A program made the position numbers and the translations under genes. Below, in pieces: positions 16,953 to 25,277 of a stretch of 64,000 nt of DNA. Every line of letters starts with the position of its first letter. The stretch's first letter is position 1. The notes beneath the pieces are model-generated. The model was not told the DNA's origin. It saw nothing but the letters and a program-made list of their open reading frames with translations, and did not search any database. Origin of the DNA: Xanthomonas floridensis (GTDB lineage Bacteria > Pseudomonadota > Gammaproteobacteria > Xanthomonadales > Xanthomonadaceae); the NCBI RefSeq assembly GCF_001642575.1, contig NZ_LXNG01000011.1:62001-126000 (forward strand), in the 5' to 3' direction.

Positions 16953-19457
16953 GCGCTGCGCCACCACCGAGGTGCTCGCTGCGTCGGCATCGGCGGGCGT
17001 CGGCGTTGCCGGTTGCACCTGCGCCAGGGTCTGCCGTGCGGCGCGCAACGGTTCCTCGGCGTTGCCGAAGATGCCGGTGAGGATCTGTACCGCCTGCTGC
17101 GCATGCGCGCGTGCGTCGGCTGTCTGGCCCAGGGTGCGCTCGGCTTCGGACATGCCGCGCAGGATCTCGGCGGTCTGCGGGTGCGCACGGCCCAGCACCC
17201 GCAGCGAGGCCGTCAGCGCGGCGCGCTGTTCGGCCAGCGACTGCGCTGCCTGCCCGGCATCCAGCAACCAGAACGCGTGGTTGCTGCGGAAGGTGATCGT
17301 CTCAGGCGCGTCTTCGCCAAACGTGCGGCGTGCCCGCTCCAACGCCGCCCGGTAATGCGGGCCGGCCTCGGCCACCTTGCCCTGTTGTCGCAATGCGCCG
17401 GCCAGGTTGCCTTCCACCATCAGCGTGTCGGCGGCGTTGTCGCCATAGAGCTTGCGGTGGATCTGCAGCAGCGGCGTCAGCTCGGCCTCTGCGCCGGCGA
17501 AATCGCGCTGCATCAGCAGATACACCGACAGGCTGTTGCGCATCGACAGAACGAACGGATGCTCGGGCCCGTCCAGGGCGATGCGGTCGCGCAGCAGGGC
17601 GCGCTGCAGGGTGATCGCCGGCGCCAGTTGCCCGACCTCGGCCAGCATGGCGGCGTAGACGTTGCCGGCGTTGATGCGCTGGCCCGCACGCGTGGCGGGG
17701 TTGGCCAGCGCCGCCACGTAGGCATGCCGGCTCTCGGTCATGGCCTCGGCGATGCGGCCCTGGTCGCGCAGCGTCCAGGCCAGCCACCCGCGCATGTCGT
17801 TGGCCATGGCCTGCTGCTGCGCGTCGCCGCGCTGCGCTTGCGCGATGCCCTGGCGCAGCAGCTGCGCCGCTTCCCCGCGCTTGCCGGCACCACGCAGCGC
17901 CTGGCCCAGCATGGAGGTGGCCTTCAGCGCCGGCAGGCTGCCCTCGCCCGCGCTCTCCCGCGCCAGCCGCTGCGCGGTGCGCAGGTGCTCCACCGCCTGC
18001 GGATACTTGGCCAGCGCAATCAAGGTACGGCCCAGTGTCAGTTCGACATCGGTGCGTGCGTCGGGCTGGCCGGCCAGCTCGCGCGCCGCACGCTGCGAGG
18101 CCTGCTCCAGCACGCGCAGCATCAGCGTCTTGTCCAGATCCTGCGCCACGCCCGGGTCCACGCTGGACAGTACCGAACTCATGAAGTCGCCGGTGACCCG
18201 TGCGCGTTGTGCATCGCGCGCAGCCTGCTGCAGCGACCACAGCGTGGCGCCCACGCCGCCGATCGAGGCCACGGTCACCAGCCCGCCGGCCAGCACACCG
18301 CTGCGATGGCGCTGGGTGAACTTGCGCAGCCGCAACCAGCGGCCGGCCTGCAGGGCGCGCGGCGGGTAGCCGTCGAGCCAGCGGTGCAGATCGTCCAGCA
18401 GCGCCGACACCGACGCATAGCGTGCACCCGGTTCGGGTGCCAGGGCGCGCAGCACGATCGCATCCAGGCCATCGCGCAGCTGCTGCAGCAACTGCACAGG
18501 GGCGGTGGCGCGCGCGGCGCAGATGCGTGCGCGCGCATCGGCCGGCACCGCAGCCACCCGTTGCGAAGGTGGCTGCGGCACGCCATCGCTGCCGGCCACC
18601 GGCGCCAGCCCGCAACTCAACTCGTAGAACATCGCGCCCAGCGCATAGATGTCGCTGCGTGCGTCCACCTCCTGCGCGCCGCGTGCCTGCTCCGGGCTCA
18701 TGTAGCCGGGCGTGCCGCGGCCGTGCGCCGAGGTCAGCCCCGGGTTGGCCGCATCGATGGCGATGCCGAAATCGATCACCCCCGGCATCGGCCGCCCGTC
18801 GATGTCGCTGACCAGCACATTGCTGGGCTTGAGATCGCGATGGATCACGCCCTTCTGGTGTGCATGCTGCACCGCCTCGCTCACCCGCAGCATCAGCAGC
18901 ACGCGTGCGTGCAACGACAGCCGGTGCTCGTCGCACCACCAGGTGATGGGCTCGCCGCGCAGGTACTCCATCACCAGGTACGGCCGGCCCTGGGCGTCGG
19001 TGCCCACATCGTGGATCTGCGCGATGGCCGGGTGCACCATCTGCGCGAGCAGCCGGCATTCGAATTCGAACAAGGCGCGGCCCTGCGCATCCAGCGCGTC
19101 GGCGGCCACCAGCTTGATCGCTACCTCGCGCTCGTAGGCACCATCGGCGCGGTGCCCCAGGTACACCTGGCCCATGCCGCCGGCACCGAGCAGGCGGTCG
19201 ATCGCCCACGCGCCGAAGCGCGTACCCGCCGGCAGCTCAGGCAGTGGCGCGTGCAACGCGGCTACGGCCTGTTTCAACGGCGCGCGTATCCGCAAGGTGG
19301 CCTGCGATTCCACCGCCAGCATCGCCAGCAATTCATCGCGCAACACGGCATCGTCGCCGGCCTGCACGCGCGCGAACGCGTCGCGCTCTGCGGGCGGCAA
19401 CAGGCAGGCCTGGTGAAACAAGGCCTCCAGCCGTTGCCAGGTGGTGGCCACGCTCAC
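16950..19457 (-). CDS. pknS: Transmembrane Ser/Thr protein kinase PknS with TPR-like C-terminus
   Basis: This 835-residue protein has a Hanks-type kinase domain at about 80-370: glycine loop GAGGMGQV (91-98), catalytic Lys115 in VAIKLV, HRDLKPSN (206-213) and DFG (229-231). All catalytic residues are present, so it should be active. One membrane helix lies at about 387-408 (GVLAGGLVTVASIGGVG). The C-terminal 420 residues are helical TPR-type repeats, predicted periplasmic. In Xanthomonas citri the equivalent kinase PknS activates the sigma factor EcfK and thereby the T6SS. The start overlaps the ecfK stop by 4 bp, confirming the pair. An N-terminal helical segment (1-75) precedes the kinase, as is common for ECF-linked kinases. 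Confidence 0.92.
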   Translation of the reverse strand: MSVATTWQRLEALFHQACLLPPAERDAFARVQAGDDAVLRDELLAMLAVESQATLRIRAPLKQAVAALHAPLPELPAGTRFGAWAIDRLLGAGGMGQVYLGHRADGAYEREVAIKLVAADALDAQGRALFEFECRLLAQMVHPAIAQIHDVGTDAQGRPYLVMEYLRGEPITWWCDEHRLSLHARVLLMLRVSEAVQHAHQKGVIHRDLKPSNVLVSDIDGRPMPGVIDFGIAIDAANPGLTSAHGRGTPGYMSPEQARGAQEVDARSDIYALGAMFYELSCGLAPVAGSDGVPQPPSQRVAAVPADARARICAARATAPVQLLQQLRDGLDAIVLRALAPEPGARYASVSALLDDLHRWLDGYPPRALQAGRWLRLRKFTQRHRSGVLAGGLVTVASIGGVGATLWSLQQAARDAQRARVTGDFMSSVLSSVDPGVAQDLDKTLMLRVLEQASQRAARELAGQPDARTDVELTLGRTLIALAKYPQAVEHLRTAQRLARESAGEGSLPALKATSMLGQALRGAGKRGEAAQLLRQGIAQAQRGDAQQQAMANDMRGWLAWTLRDQGRIAEAMTESRHAYVAALANPATRAGQRINAGNVYAAMLAEVGQLAPAITLQRALLRDRIALDGPEHPFVLSMRNSLSVYLLMQRDFAGAEAELTPLLQIHRKLYGDNAADTLMVEGNLAGALRQQGKVAEAGPHYRAALERARRTFGEDAPETITFRSNHAFWLLDAGQAAQSLAEQRAALTASLRVLGRAHPQTAEILRGMSEAERTLGQTADARAHAQQAVQILTGIFGNAEEPLRAARQTLAQVQPATPTPADADAASTSVVAQR

Positions 19458-19993
19458 AGCTGCGCCGCCAGCCAGACCCGTGCAAAGCGCAGGTCGCGCT
19501 CCAGCGTGGGCACCGACACCTCCAGCTGCTCGGCCGCTTCGGCCACGCTGAAACCCACCAGTTCGGTCAGCGCGAAAGCGCGGGCCTTGCGCTCGTCCAC
19601 CTGCGCCAGCTTGTCGAAGGCATCGGCCACCAGCATCAGCGCCTCCGGTCGCGCCGCGCCATCGGACAGGCTGATGGTCAACGTCACCGCCTGCCCCAGC
19701 CGCTTGGCGCTGGCCTGCTGGCGCGCCAGATCCACCAGCAGATGCCGCATCTGCAAGGCGGCCACTGCATAGAAGTGGGTGCGCGACCGGAATGCCTGCT
19801 GGCCGTGTTCCAGCCGCATCCAGGCTTCATGCACCAGCTCGGTGGCCTGCAAGCCGGCACGCGCATCGCGCCGCAGCTCGCGCAAGGCCGTGGCCCGCAG
19901 CACCTCATAGACCTGCCGCGCCAATGCATCGCCTGCCCCAGGCTCGTCGCGCTGCCAGGCCTGCAACAACTCGGTGATCGGCAGCTCGGACAT
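19454..19993 (-). CDS. ecfK: ECF sigma factor of the EcfK type (kinase-activated, ECF43-like)
   Basis: The 179-residue protein has sigma region 2 at about 10-80 and region 4 at about 120-175 (FALTELVGFSVAEAAEQLEV is the HTH). Region 2.2 reads LQATELVHEAW: where other ECF factors have acidic residues for core polymerase binding there is a threonine, which falls at residue 51 from the chosen ATG. In the studied EcfP/EcfK class, phosphorylation of this position by the cognate kinase supplies the missing charge. The start ATG 19993 gives the usual length; the frame continues upstream to 20044. The upstream region lacks the shared TGAGAC motif, so self-activation through that motif is not indicated. 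Confidence 0.93.
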   Translation of the reverse strand: MSELPITELLQAWQRDEPGAGDALARQVYEVLRATALRELRRDARAGLQATELVHEAWMRLEHGQQAFRSRTHFYAVAALQMRHLLVDLARQQASAKRLGQAVTLTISLSDGAARPEALMLVADAFDKLAQVDERKARAFALTELVGFSVAEAAEQLEVSVPTLERDLRFARVWLAAQL

Positions 19994-20327
19994 CGAGGTC
20001 CATCTCGCCTGCGTGGACGCGCAGTATCCCGCATTGGCGAGCAAGCGGAACAGCCGAGACGTAACGGTTTAGGACAGCGACCAAAGCGAGCGCGCTCACC
20101 GCCAGGCGAACGCGGCCGGTGCCCGGTGCGGCATGTGCCCTCGTACACGCCGGTTGCTCAGCGCAGTCGACACCACCTGACAACCGCCCGCTAAGGTTTG
20201 GCAGCCGCTATTGGCTGGCTGGGACGCAGCGGCAGGCGAGCGGCGGCGGTTGCAGCCAGCTAGACCGTCACGGTCAACGCGTTACCAATCCCTTATATAG
20301 CGCACCCACCCCGTCCGGCTCACCCAC
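19994..20327. other. 334-bp gap upstream of ecfK
   Basis: This is the presumed promoter region of ecfK-pknS, between ecfK and the 3' end of the ThuA-like gene (both on the minus strand). Apart from the dispersed repeat copy B (20177-20209) I see no gene, terminator or shared T6SS motif. Confidence 0.5.
20177..20209 (+). repeat. Dispersed 33-bp element, copy B
   Basis: CTGACAACCGCCCGCTAAGG followed by TTTGGCAGCCGCT matches copy A (10709-10741) at 27 of 33 bases. It lies about 185 bp upstream of ecfK. Confidence 0.55.
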
Positions 20328-21050
20328 CTAGCAGCCAGGCTCACGCCCGGCCGCATAGCGCAGGCCCTGCCGCAGCTGGGCCAGGAACTCCGCATTCGCA
20401 TACACCGCCGCATCGTGGCCCAGCCCGGTGTACCAGGCTCGTCCGCCGTCAAAGGCATGGCACCAGGCGATCGGGTGGTCGGCACCCATCGTGCCGCCGA
20501 CATACAGCCGCTCATCCACTGTCGCGATCACCTGTACCTGCCCGCGCGGGTTGTGCCGGTAGTTGTAGATCTCATCGGTGATCGGCCACCCCTTGCCGAC
20601 CGCCTGCCCATCTCGCTCAGGCTGCACACGCGTGGACTGCAGCCCCGGCGGGTGCCCCTTGAACCAGGCCCCGACCAGCTGCCCGTACCAGGGCCACTGG
20701 TAGCCGGTGTCGGCGGCCGAATGTACGCCCAGAAATCCACCGCCCTGCCGAACGAATCCTTCGAACGCCTGCTGCTGCGCCGGCGCCAGAATCTCCCCGG
20801 TGGTGCTGGCGAACGCCACCACCCGGTAGCGCGCCAGGTTGTCGGCAGTGAAGACCTCCGCGTCCTCGCTGTGATCGGCCGCCATGCCCTCCGCTGCCGC
20901 CAGCTGGCGCAATGTCGCCACCGCCGTCGGAATCGACTCGTGACGGAACCCGGCGGTCTTGCTGAAGATCAACATGCGCTCCGGAGCGGACGCGGCAGTG
21001 GCGGTGAGGGAGGCGAGCATGCAGATCAGGGCGAGCAGGAGTCTGTGCAT
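20328..21050 (-). CDS. Exported ThuA-like (trehalose utilisation-type) domain protein
   Basis: A signal peptide (MHRLLLALICMLASLTATAA) is followed by a ThuA-like, class I glutamine-amidotransferase-fold domain. Typical blocks are MLIFSKTAGFRHESIP, VAFASTTGEIL, GGGFLGVHSAADTGYQW and HPIAWCHAFDGGRAWYTGLGH. The length (240 residues) is normal for a stand-alone ThuA domain. Such proteins are linked to sugar metabolism or uptake in the periplasm, but the reaction is not established. It has no obvious operon partner; its downstream neighbour ecfK is 334 bp away. The role relative to the T6SS is unclear. Confidence 0.85.
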   Translation of the reverse strand: MHRLLLALICMLASLTATAASAPERMLIFSKTAGFRHESIPTAVATLRQLAAAEGMAADHSEDAEVFTADNLARYRVVAFASTTGEILAPAQQQAFEGFVRQGGGFLGVHSAADTGYQWPWYGQLVGAWFKGHPPGLQSTRVQPERDGQAVGKGWPITDEIYNYRHNPRGQVQVIATVDERLYVGGTMGADHPIAWCHAFDGGRAWYTGLGHDAAVYANAEFLAQLRQGLRYAAGREPGC

Positions 21051-21480
21051 GCATGCATTGTTGCGCGATCTGCGCCTTGTTCAAATAGCGCTGGCCCACT
21101 ACGTCGCCGTAGCGACAGTGACCCCGACGCGTATGCAGCGAACTGAAGCCGACGCCGTGGCACCGATCCGCACTTGGTGCAGGCGTAGCGGGCGCGCCCT
21201 AGTACACCTGCTGCAACGCCTGTCTTTGTCGACGCCGAATGGTGTGTCCTGGCGTGTCGTGCGATGTCCAGCTCAAGCCGCTGAGAGCCCTGCTTGATTA
21301 CCGCCCATGCACAGAGTGCCGGTCAGTCCATCGATACTTTTCTCAAGCAGCCAAGAGGCATTGATCACTCCACACACAATGGCGTTTGACGTAGACACGC
21401 AATCGCTTAGGTGTCGCGTGGCATGCAGCATGCCGATACGCCAGCGCTTGCCGGCGTACAGCGACGCAGGCCACTCACGC
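21051..21480. other. 430-bp gap without recognised gene
   Basis: This gap lies upstream of the ThuA-like gene and downstream of the secreted protein gene 21481-22215 (both minus). Short open frames exist on both strands but lack family resemblance or good start sites. I see no repeat or terminator that I trust. Confidence 0.4.
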
Positions 21481-22215
21481 TCAGCGCTTGGCCGCCTCGC
21501 ACAGTTTGCGATTGAACCAAGTGGACCTGGCGATAGGCAGGTAGGCATCCCAGTCGCTGGGCGGAAGCATCGTGCTGTTCTTGTCCAGCTCCGCTTGAAA
21601 CGAGGCCTCGTCCTGGCTGCGACCGGCCATGGTCTGATCCAGCGCCGCCAGGCACTCCTGCGGGCGGTTCAGGCGCAGCAGGGTGAGGGCCCTGTCGTTG
21701 GCGAAACGGTCGCGATCGAGCCAGGTGAAAAACTCGCCGCACTCGCCTGCGAATGCCTGCATGCCAGCGAGCGCTTCGGCATAGCGCTTACCGCGATAGT
21801 CCCGCAGGTACGCCTCACGTTGTCGGCTGCTGGCCGCCGAAGTGCAGCCGGCCGGCAACTGCAGATAGTCGCCTTCGAAACCGGCGCGCATGCCGCAGTA
21901 ATCGCGGCAGCTGTCCTGGGTCAGCGCGGCGATGCTGAAGCCACCCGCCACCGGCTTGAACGCTAGCTTGCAGGGCGCATCGACAGCATCGCTCACCTCC
22001 GCCTTGTCACCCTGCAGCGTGCCCGACAGCGAACAGCTGTGGCCGTTGGCGCCCATGGTGAGAATCTCGAACTGGCGCACCCCGCCCTTGTCGTTGACCT
22101 GCAGGCTGCCCCAGCCTTGCTTGGTGCTGTACTCGCCAGGCGTCGGACCGGCCGCCACCGCGCCGAACGCCGCCAGCCACACCAGTATCCCGCTCCATCC
22201 ATATCGCCGTGACAT
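21481..22215 (-). CDS. Secreted Cys-rich protein, lysozyme-inhibitor-like N-domain (putative)
   Basis: This 244-residue protein starts MSRRYGWSGILVWLAAFGAV, a signal peptide. The N-domain (PGEYSTKQGWGSLQV, FEILTMGANGHSCSLSG, CKLAFKPV) is beta-rich with paired cysteines and resembles periplasmic lysozyme-inhibitor-type domains. The second half is helical (REAYLRDYRGKRYAEALAG). ATG 22215 was chosen; the frame extends 10 codons upstream without improving the signal peptide. It is followed on the same strand by nothing close, and preceded by a CPBP protein 60 bp away, so the two may be cotranscribed. Such periplasmic proteins in T6SS loci can act as immunity proteins against cell-wall effectors; this is inference. 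Confidence 0.7.
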   Translation of the reverse strand: MSRRYGWSGILVWLAAFGAVAAGPTPGEYSTKQGWGSLQVNDKGGVRQFEILTMGANGHSCSLSGTLQGDKAEVSDAVDAPCKLAFKPVAGGFSIAALTQDSCRDYCGMRAGFEGDYLQLPAGCTSAASSRQREAYLRDYRGKRYAEALAGMQAFAGECGEFFTWLDRDRFANDRALTLLRLNRPQECLAALDQTMAGRSQDEASFQAELDKNSTMLPPSDWDAYLPIARSTWFNRKLCEAAKR

Positions 22216-22275
22216 TGCTTCGCCCTGTGTTCGACCAAGCGGCAAGTGTGCGGCATCGTGGCGACGCCAGGCCAG

Positions 22276-22935
22276 TCAGGTGTAGACCATCAACCCCAGC
22301 AGATCGAGCGCGCCGTGCGCCAGGATCGCCGGCCACAGCCGCCCGCGTCGGGCCACCCACCAACCCAGGATCAGCCCGATCACCAGGATGCTGATGGCGC
22401 CAATCGGGCCCTGATAGAGGTGATACGACGTGCGGAGCGCCACGCTGACATTCACCGCGAACGCCCGGCCATGGCGCGGCTCCAGGGCGCGGATCACGTA
22501 GCCGCACACGAATACCTCCTCGAAGATCGGGTTGATCAGCGAGATCGCCAGCACAGCCGTGATCGACAGCTGCCCGGCGACCATCGCATCGAATGGATGC
22601 GTGTTGCTCCCCAAGCTCCAGTTCAACAGCGTCAGTGGATAGGTGACCAACAGGCACACCGCCAGCAAGCCGAGCCCCGCCGCCAGGTCGCGCAGCTGCC
22701 ACTGCAGCCCCAGTGACTGCGGCCTCCATCCGCGGAACCACAGCACTGGCAGCAAGATCGCCAGAACGAGCAGTTCGTAGAACACCATGCCCCACAAGCT
22801 CGCGTCGGAGAAGACAGGCTCGACGGCGTCGCGCGCGACTGCCAAAACGCTGGACCAGATCGACAGCCCGAACGCGATCGTCACCACGAGCAACAACTCG
22901 CCCCATCCAGCAGACGCTCCTTCACGCTCCTGCAT
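22276..22935 (-). CDS. CPBP-family intramembrane protease-like protein
   Basis: This 219-residue integral membrane protein has about six hydrophobic helices (for example LLVVTIAFGLSIWSSVLAV and LLVLAILLPVLW). The Abi/CPBP signature is visible: EE in NPIFEEVFVCGYVI, then RTSYHLYQGPIG with the conserved His, and LAHGALDLLGL at the end. In the usual EExxxR motif the arginine position is replaced here (EEVFVCG), so activity is uncertain. CPBP proteins are Type II CAAX prenyl protease relatives, sometimes bacteriocin immunity proteins. It sits 60 bp upstream of the secreted protein 21481-22215 on the same strand. Confidence 0.85.
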   Translation of the reverse strand: MQEREGASAGWGELLLVVTIAFGLSIWSSVLAVARDAVEPVFSDASLWGMVFYELLVLAILLPVLWFRGWRPQSLGLQWQLRDLAAGLGLLAVCLLVTYPLTLLNWSLGSNTHPFDAMVAGQLSITAVLAISLINPIFEEVFVCGYVIRALEPRHGRAFAVNVSVALRTSYHLYQGPIGAISILVIGLILGWWVARRGRLWPAILAHGALDLLGLMVYT

Positions 22936-22987
22936 CGATCTTCCTTGGCATGCCTTGATTGCAGATACTCAACTTGACACGCCCTGT

Positions 22988-23377
22988 CTAGCGGCAGGCC
23001 TGCACGACCGCCCGTTCGACAGCCTGCATGAAATCCGGATCGCGACGCATCGTAGTATCGGCGCGCGCGCTATCGCGCACGTGGGTGGCGCGCGTACACG
23101 CCTCGGGGCTGGGCTTGCGCTCGTAACTGATCAGGCGTGAGCCCAGGTTTGATTCCTGGTTATTGCCGGACGCCGCTTGCGTACCGGCCTGCGCAGCTGT
23201 TGCCGTTGCCGTCGGGGCCGGCGCGGCTTGCTTGGTCCAACGCTTCTGCTCGGCGCCGTCGGCGCACGGCGTGGACTGGTAAACGGTGCCCAGCTTTGCA
23301 TCGCTGCACTTGTAGGCCGACTGCGCCGCTGCCGGCCATGCCAGTATGTACATCACCATCGCAAGACTTCTTTTCAT
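22988..23377 (-). CDS. Secreted DUF4124-type protein
   Basis: This 129-residue protein carries a signal peptide (MKRSLAMVMYILAWPAAAQS) followed by the short DUF4124-like segment YKCSDAKLGTVYQSTPCADG with two cysteines, then an alanine/threonine-rich linker and a charged helical tail with Cys (ACTRATHVRDSARAD) ending VERAVVQACR. It is likely periplasmic; the function of the family is unknown. ATG 23377 follows a GGAGG-like site (reverse of cctcccc just upstream). It is on the same strand as the CPBP gene, 52 bp before it. Confidence 0.8.
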   Translation of the reverse strand: MKRSLAMVMYILAWPAAAQSAYKCSDAKLGTVYQSTPCADGAEQKRWTKQAAPAPTATATAAQAGTQAASGNNQESNLGSRLISYERKPSPEACTRATHVRDSARADTTMRRDPDFMQAVERAVVQACR

Positions 23378-23827
23378 TGATGCCTCCCCCAAACGGCATA
23401 GCTTACCCATAGCCGGGCGCGAGGCGTCGTTCCTCAGAGCAGCATGTGTTTTTCTTCGGTGGCGAGGATGGGCAAAGCGCGCCTAGCGTCTTGCTACTGG
23501 CCGACTTGGACCGCCACAAAACCGGCACATTGCCGATGGCAGCGCCAAGCGAACGCACAGTGCTCGCTGACCAATGTCGCATGCACTTCTTGCTGCCCCA
23601 GGGACAACTCCAGCCGGCGATGGAAGTGCAAAGACCTGCAGGTACCGCCGACGCGCAAGCACAGCGGCCATTGACGCATTTTGCGGGCATTGAGCGGCTC
23701 GCCGGCACCGCAAGTCGCCGTTGTCGACCGATAGGTTAACCTGGCCCCCGTTACCCCGGCTTTGTGATACCGGGTTAATTACTTCGTACTTTCGTTCGTT
23801 CCGGTCCTTTGCTGACAAATGTGGTTT
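23378..23827. other. 450-bp gap at the edge of an AT-richer segment
   Basis: This gap lies between the DUF4124-type gene and the EEP-like gene. Several short overlapping open frames occur on both strands, but none has a recognisable domain. Base composition changes around 23780, where the AT-richer cargo begins. A decayed insertion element is possible but I cannot show it. Confidence 0.4.
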
Positions 23828-24583
23828 TCAGAACGTCACAATGATTGGACAGTGGTCTGATATGTCGTCGAGCGGGTTGATGCTTTTAGAAAAGTTAGCC
23901 ACTGCGGGAGCAATATTAAGCACCTCGACATTGGTCGCAATACTATTCCCGGAGACTGCATAATCGTACGTCCTAGAAACTCCAATCTTAGCGTTATGCG
24001 TATCCCCATTAAAGGCAACATTGAAGGAATTAAGATCGGAACCACTCTCTTGCATGGCGAGGATGAGAGCAGCAGGCTCACAATTAAGATCTCCCATTAA
24101 CACAAAAGAGCCGTTGTGCAGCTGATGGAGTGCTTCGGCTACCCACCCAACTAAAAAGGCCGCCTTCCCGCTAGCATTGGCATGGTAAACATATAAACTT
24201 ATCCCGTTCAAAGCCCCCAGACATGCAACATGACGCTTGCTTTGCTTTGTGAATTCACCGCCGCCTTTTTTCCAGGGCGAAGTCCCGAAAACGTCCCTGA
24301 AGCTTGGAGGATTAAAGCGCATTAATACACTTTCATCCAGCTCATCATCGATAGCTGCGTAGCCGAGCTGAGCCTTGGTCCCCTTTGCGCTCCGCTTAGC
24401 AGTGACTACTTGCTTGTTGATGGCCACACCTCCAAGCTCAAGGTCGCTTGTAACTTCGCATAGGACAGCAAATTCCGCGTTGTGCAGATGGAACGCTTCG
24501 GCGACAACTTGCTCCATTATTTTTTGCTTGCTGCCTGGCGTTCCAGTGCCAAGCCGCTGGACATTCCAGAATAGAATCCTCAT
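23828..24583 (-). CDS. EEP-fold (endonuclease/exonuclease/phosphatase) protein, T6SS-locus cargo
   Basis: This 251-residue protein has the full set of endonuclease/exonuclease/phosphatase landmarks: N7 in MRILFWNVQRL, E43 in VLCEV, H134 in YVYHANA, D165 and N167 in GDLNCEP, D207 in TYDYAV and D243-H244 in SDHCPII. No signal peptide is seen. ATG 24583 was preferred over a GTG at 24628 because the protein then begins at the first EEP strand. The gene is clearly AT-richer than its surroundings. It lies in line behind clpV and the zinc-ribbon gene, at the 3' end of the tssB-clpV operon, a common place for exchangeable cargo. It may be a nuclease effector or a defence nuclease; no immunity gene is recognised. 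The fold is secure, the role is inferred. Confidence 0.85.
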   Translation of the reverse strand: MRILFWNVQRLGTGTPGSKQKIMEQVVAEAFHLHNAEFAVLCEVTSDLELGGVAINKQVVTAKRSAKGTKAQLGYAAIDDELDESVLMRFNPPSFRDVFGTSPWKKGGGEFTKQSKRHVACLGALNGISLYVYHANASGKAAFLVGWVAEALHQLHNGSFVLMGDLNCEPAALILAMQESGSDLNSFNVAFNGDTHNAKIGVSRTYDYAVSGNSIATNVEVLNIAPAVANFSKSINPLDDISDHCPIIVTF

Positions 24584-24772
24584 TCCAGGCACCCTGTCTT
24601 TAAATAAATCGGCTGATAGCAAAGCCACCGCCTTCTGACACTGATGTTAATCATCACAGTCCTCCAATCCGAATAGGCAAATCACTCTGGCCCCTTTGCC
24701 CCCCTTTGTTCCTGCTTCTTTGTTTGTTTACTTTGTTTGGGCGAGGTTCTCACTGCGTTTTTAAGGCCGTCC

Positions 24773-25204
24773 CTAACGCACTACCCGATAGCTTCGTCCA
24801 TTCCAACGCACTATTCGATAGTGCCCATTACCTCTTCCGGTATGCCCACCAATCCCATACACTGAAACCACGCCCCCCACTCGCGTAAACACAATAACTA
24901 CATTTGCCCCAGGGATAGTCTGATGCCTCGCGGCAAATCCGACCCCCCATATATCCTCACCAATACTGTCATGCTGGGGACCATTAACAACACTAATCAA
25001 TGCATTTCTCTCAGCATCACTGTAAGTCAGTCCCCCAAGCACTCCAACCAGGTGTGCACCACTGTGATGAATGACAATAGGCGCAACACCTACGGCTATA
25101 TTTATTTCATTTATCGAGCTGCATCGACTGCACAGCCAGCCATCTTGCGTGTTCTGGCCAGTATTGAATGGTTCTCTTCGAGCACAAAAATAACAATTTG
25201 ACAT
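24773..25204 (-). CDS. Small zinc-ribbon protein with a basic C-terminal domain, T6SS-locus cargo
   Basis: I do not recognise a named family. The 143-residue product opens MSNCYFCARREPF (C4, C7) and has a second pair in WLCSRC near residue 29, together a zinc ribbon. A middle region (PIVIHHSGAHLVGVLGGLTY) follows. The end is compact, Gly/His/Arg-rich and basic (VYGIGGHTGRGNGHYRIVRW, then NGRSYRVVR), the style of small nuclease or RNase toxin domains, which I cannot confirm. ATG 25204 has an AGGTG site 7-8 nt upstream; the frame is open to 25261 with a TTG start adding another Cys-rich stretch (CGCGCRICG). It lies 73 bp after the clpV stop and is AT-rich like the EEP gene 189 bp downstream. 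Confidence 0.72.
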   Translation of the reverse strand: MSNCYFCARREPFNTGQNTQDGWLCSRCSSINEINIAVGVAPIVIHHSGAHLVGVLGGLTYSDAERNALISVVNGPQHDSIGEDIWGVGFAARHQTIPGANVVIVFTRVGGVVSVYGIGGHTGRGNGHYRIVRWNGRSYRVVR

Positions 25205-25277
25205 GACAGCACCTCGGTATTGAAGACCACAAATCCTGCAGCCACAGCCACATATTCTCAAAATTTAATCGCAATTT

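Noticed and set aside
17283-17300. A TGAGACGA sequence inside pknS resembling the shared T6SS motif
   Set aside because: Only the first eight bases match and it lies within coding sequence, far from any T6SS gene start.
14367-19772. A very long plus-strand open frame (about 1800 codons) opposite vgrG, the TPR-methyltransferase, PAAR and pknS
   Set aside because: It is a shadow caused by the GC-rich codon bias of the minus-strand genes; the translation is Gln/Arg/His-rich with no domain, while all minus-strand genes have clear families.
23403-23818. Insertion-sequence remnant suspected from short minus-strand frames
   Set aside because: No transposase motif or inverted ends could be found; the suspicion rests only on position at a composition change.
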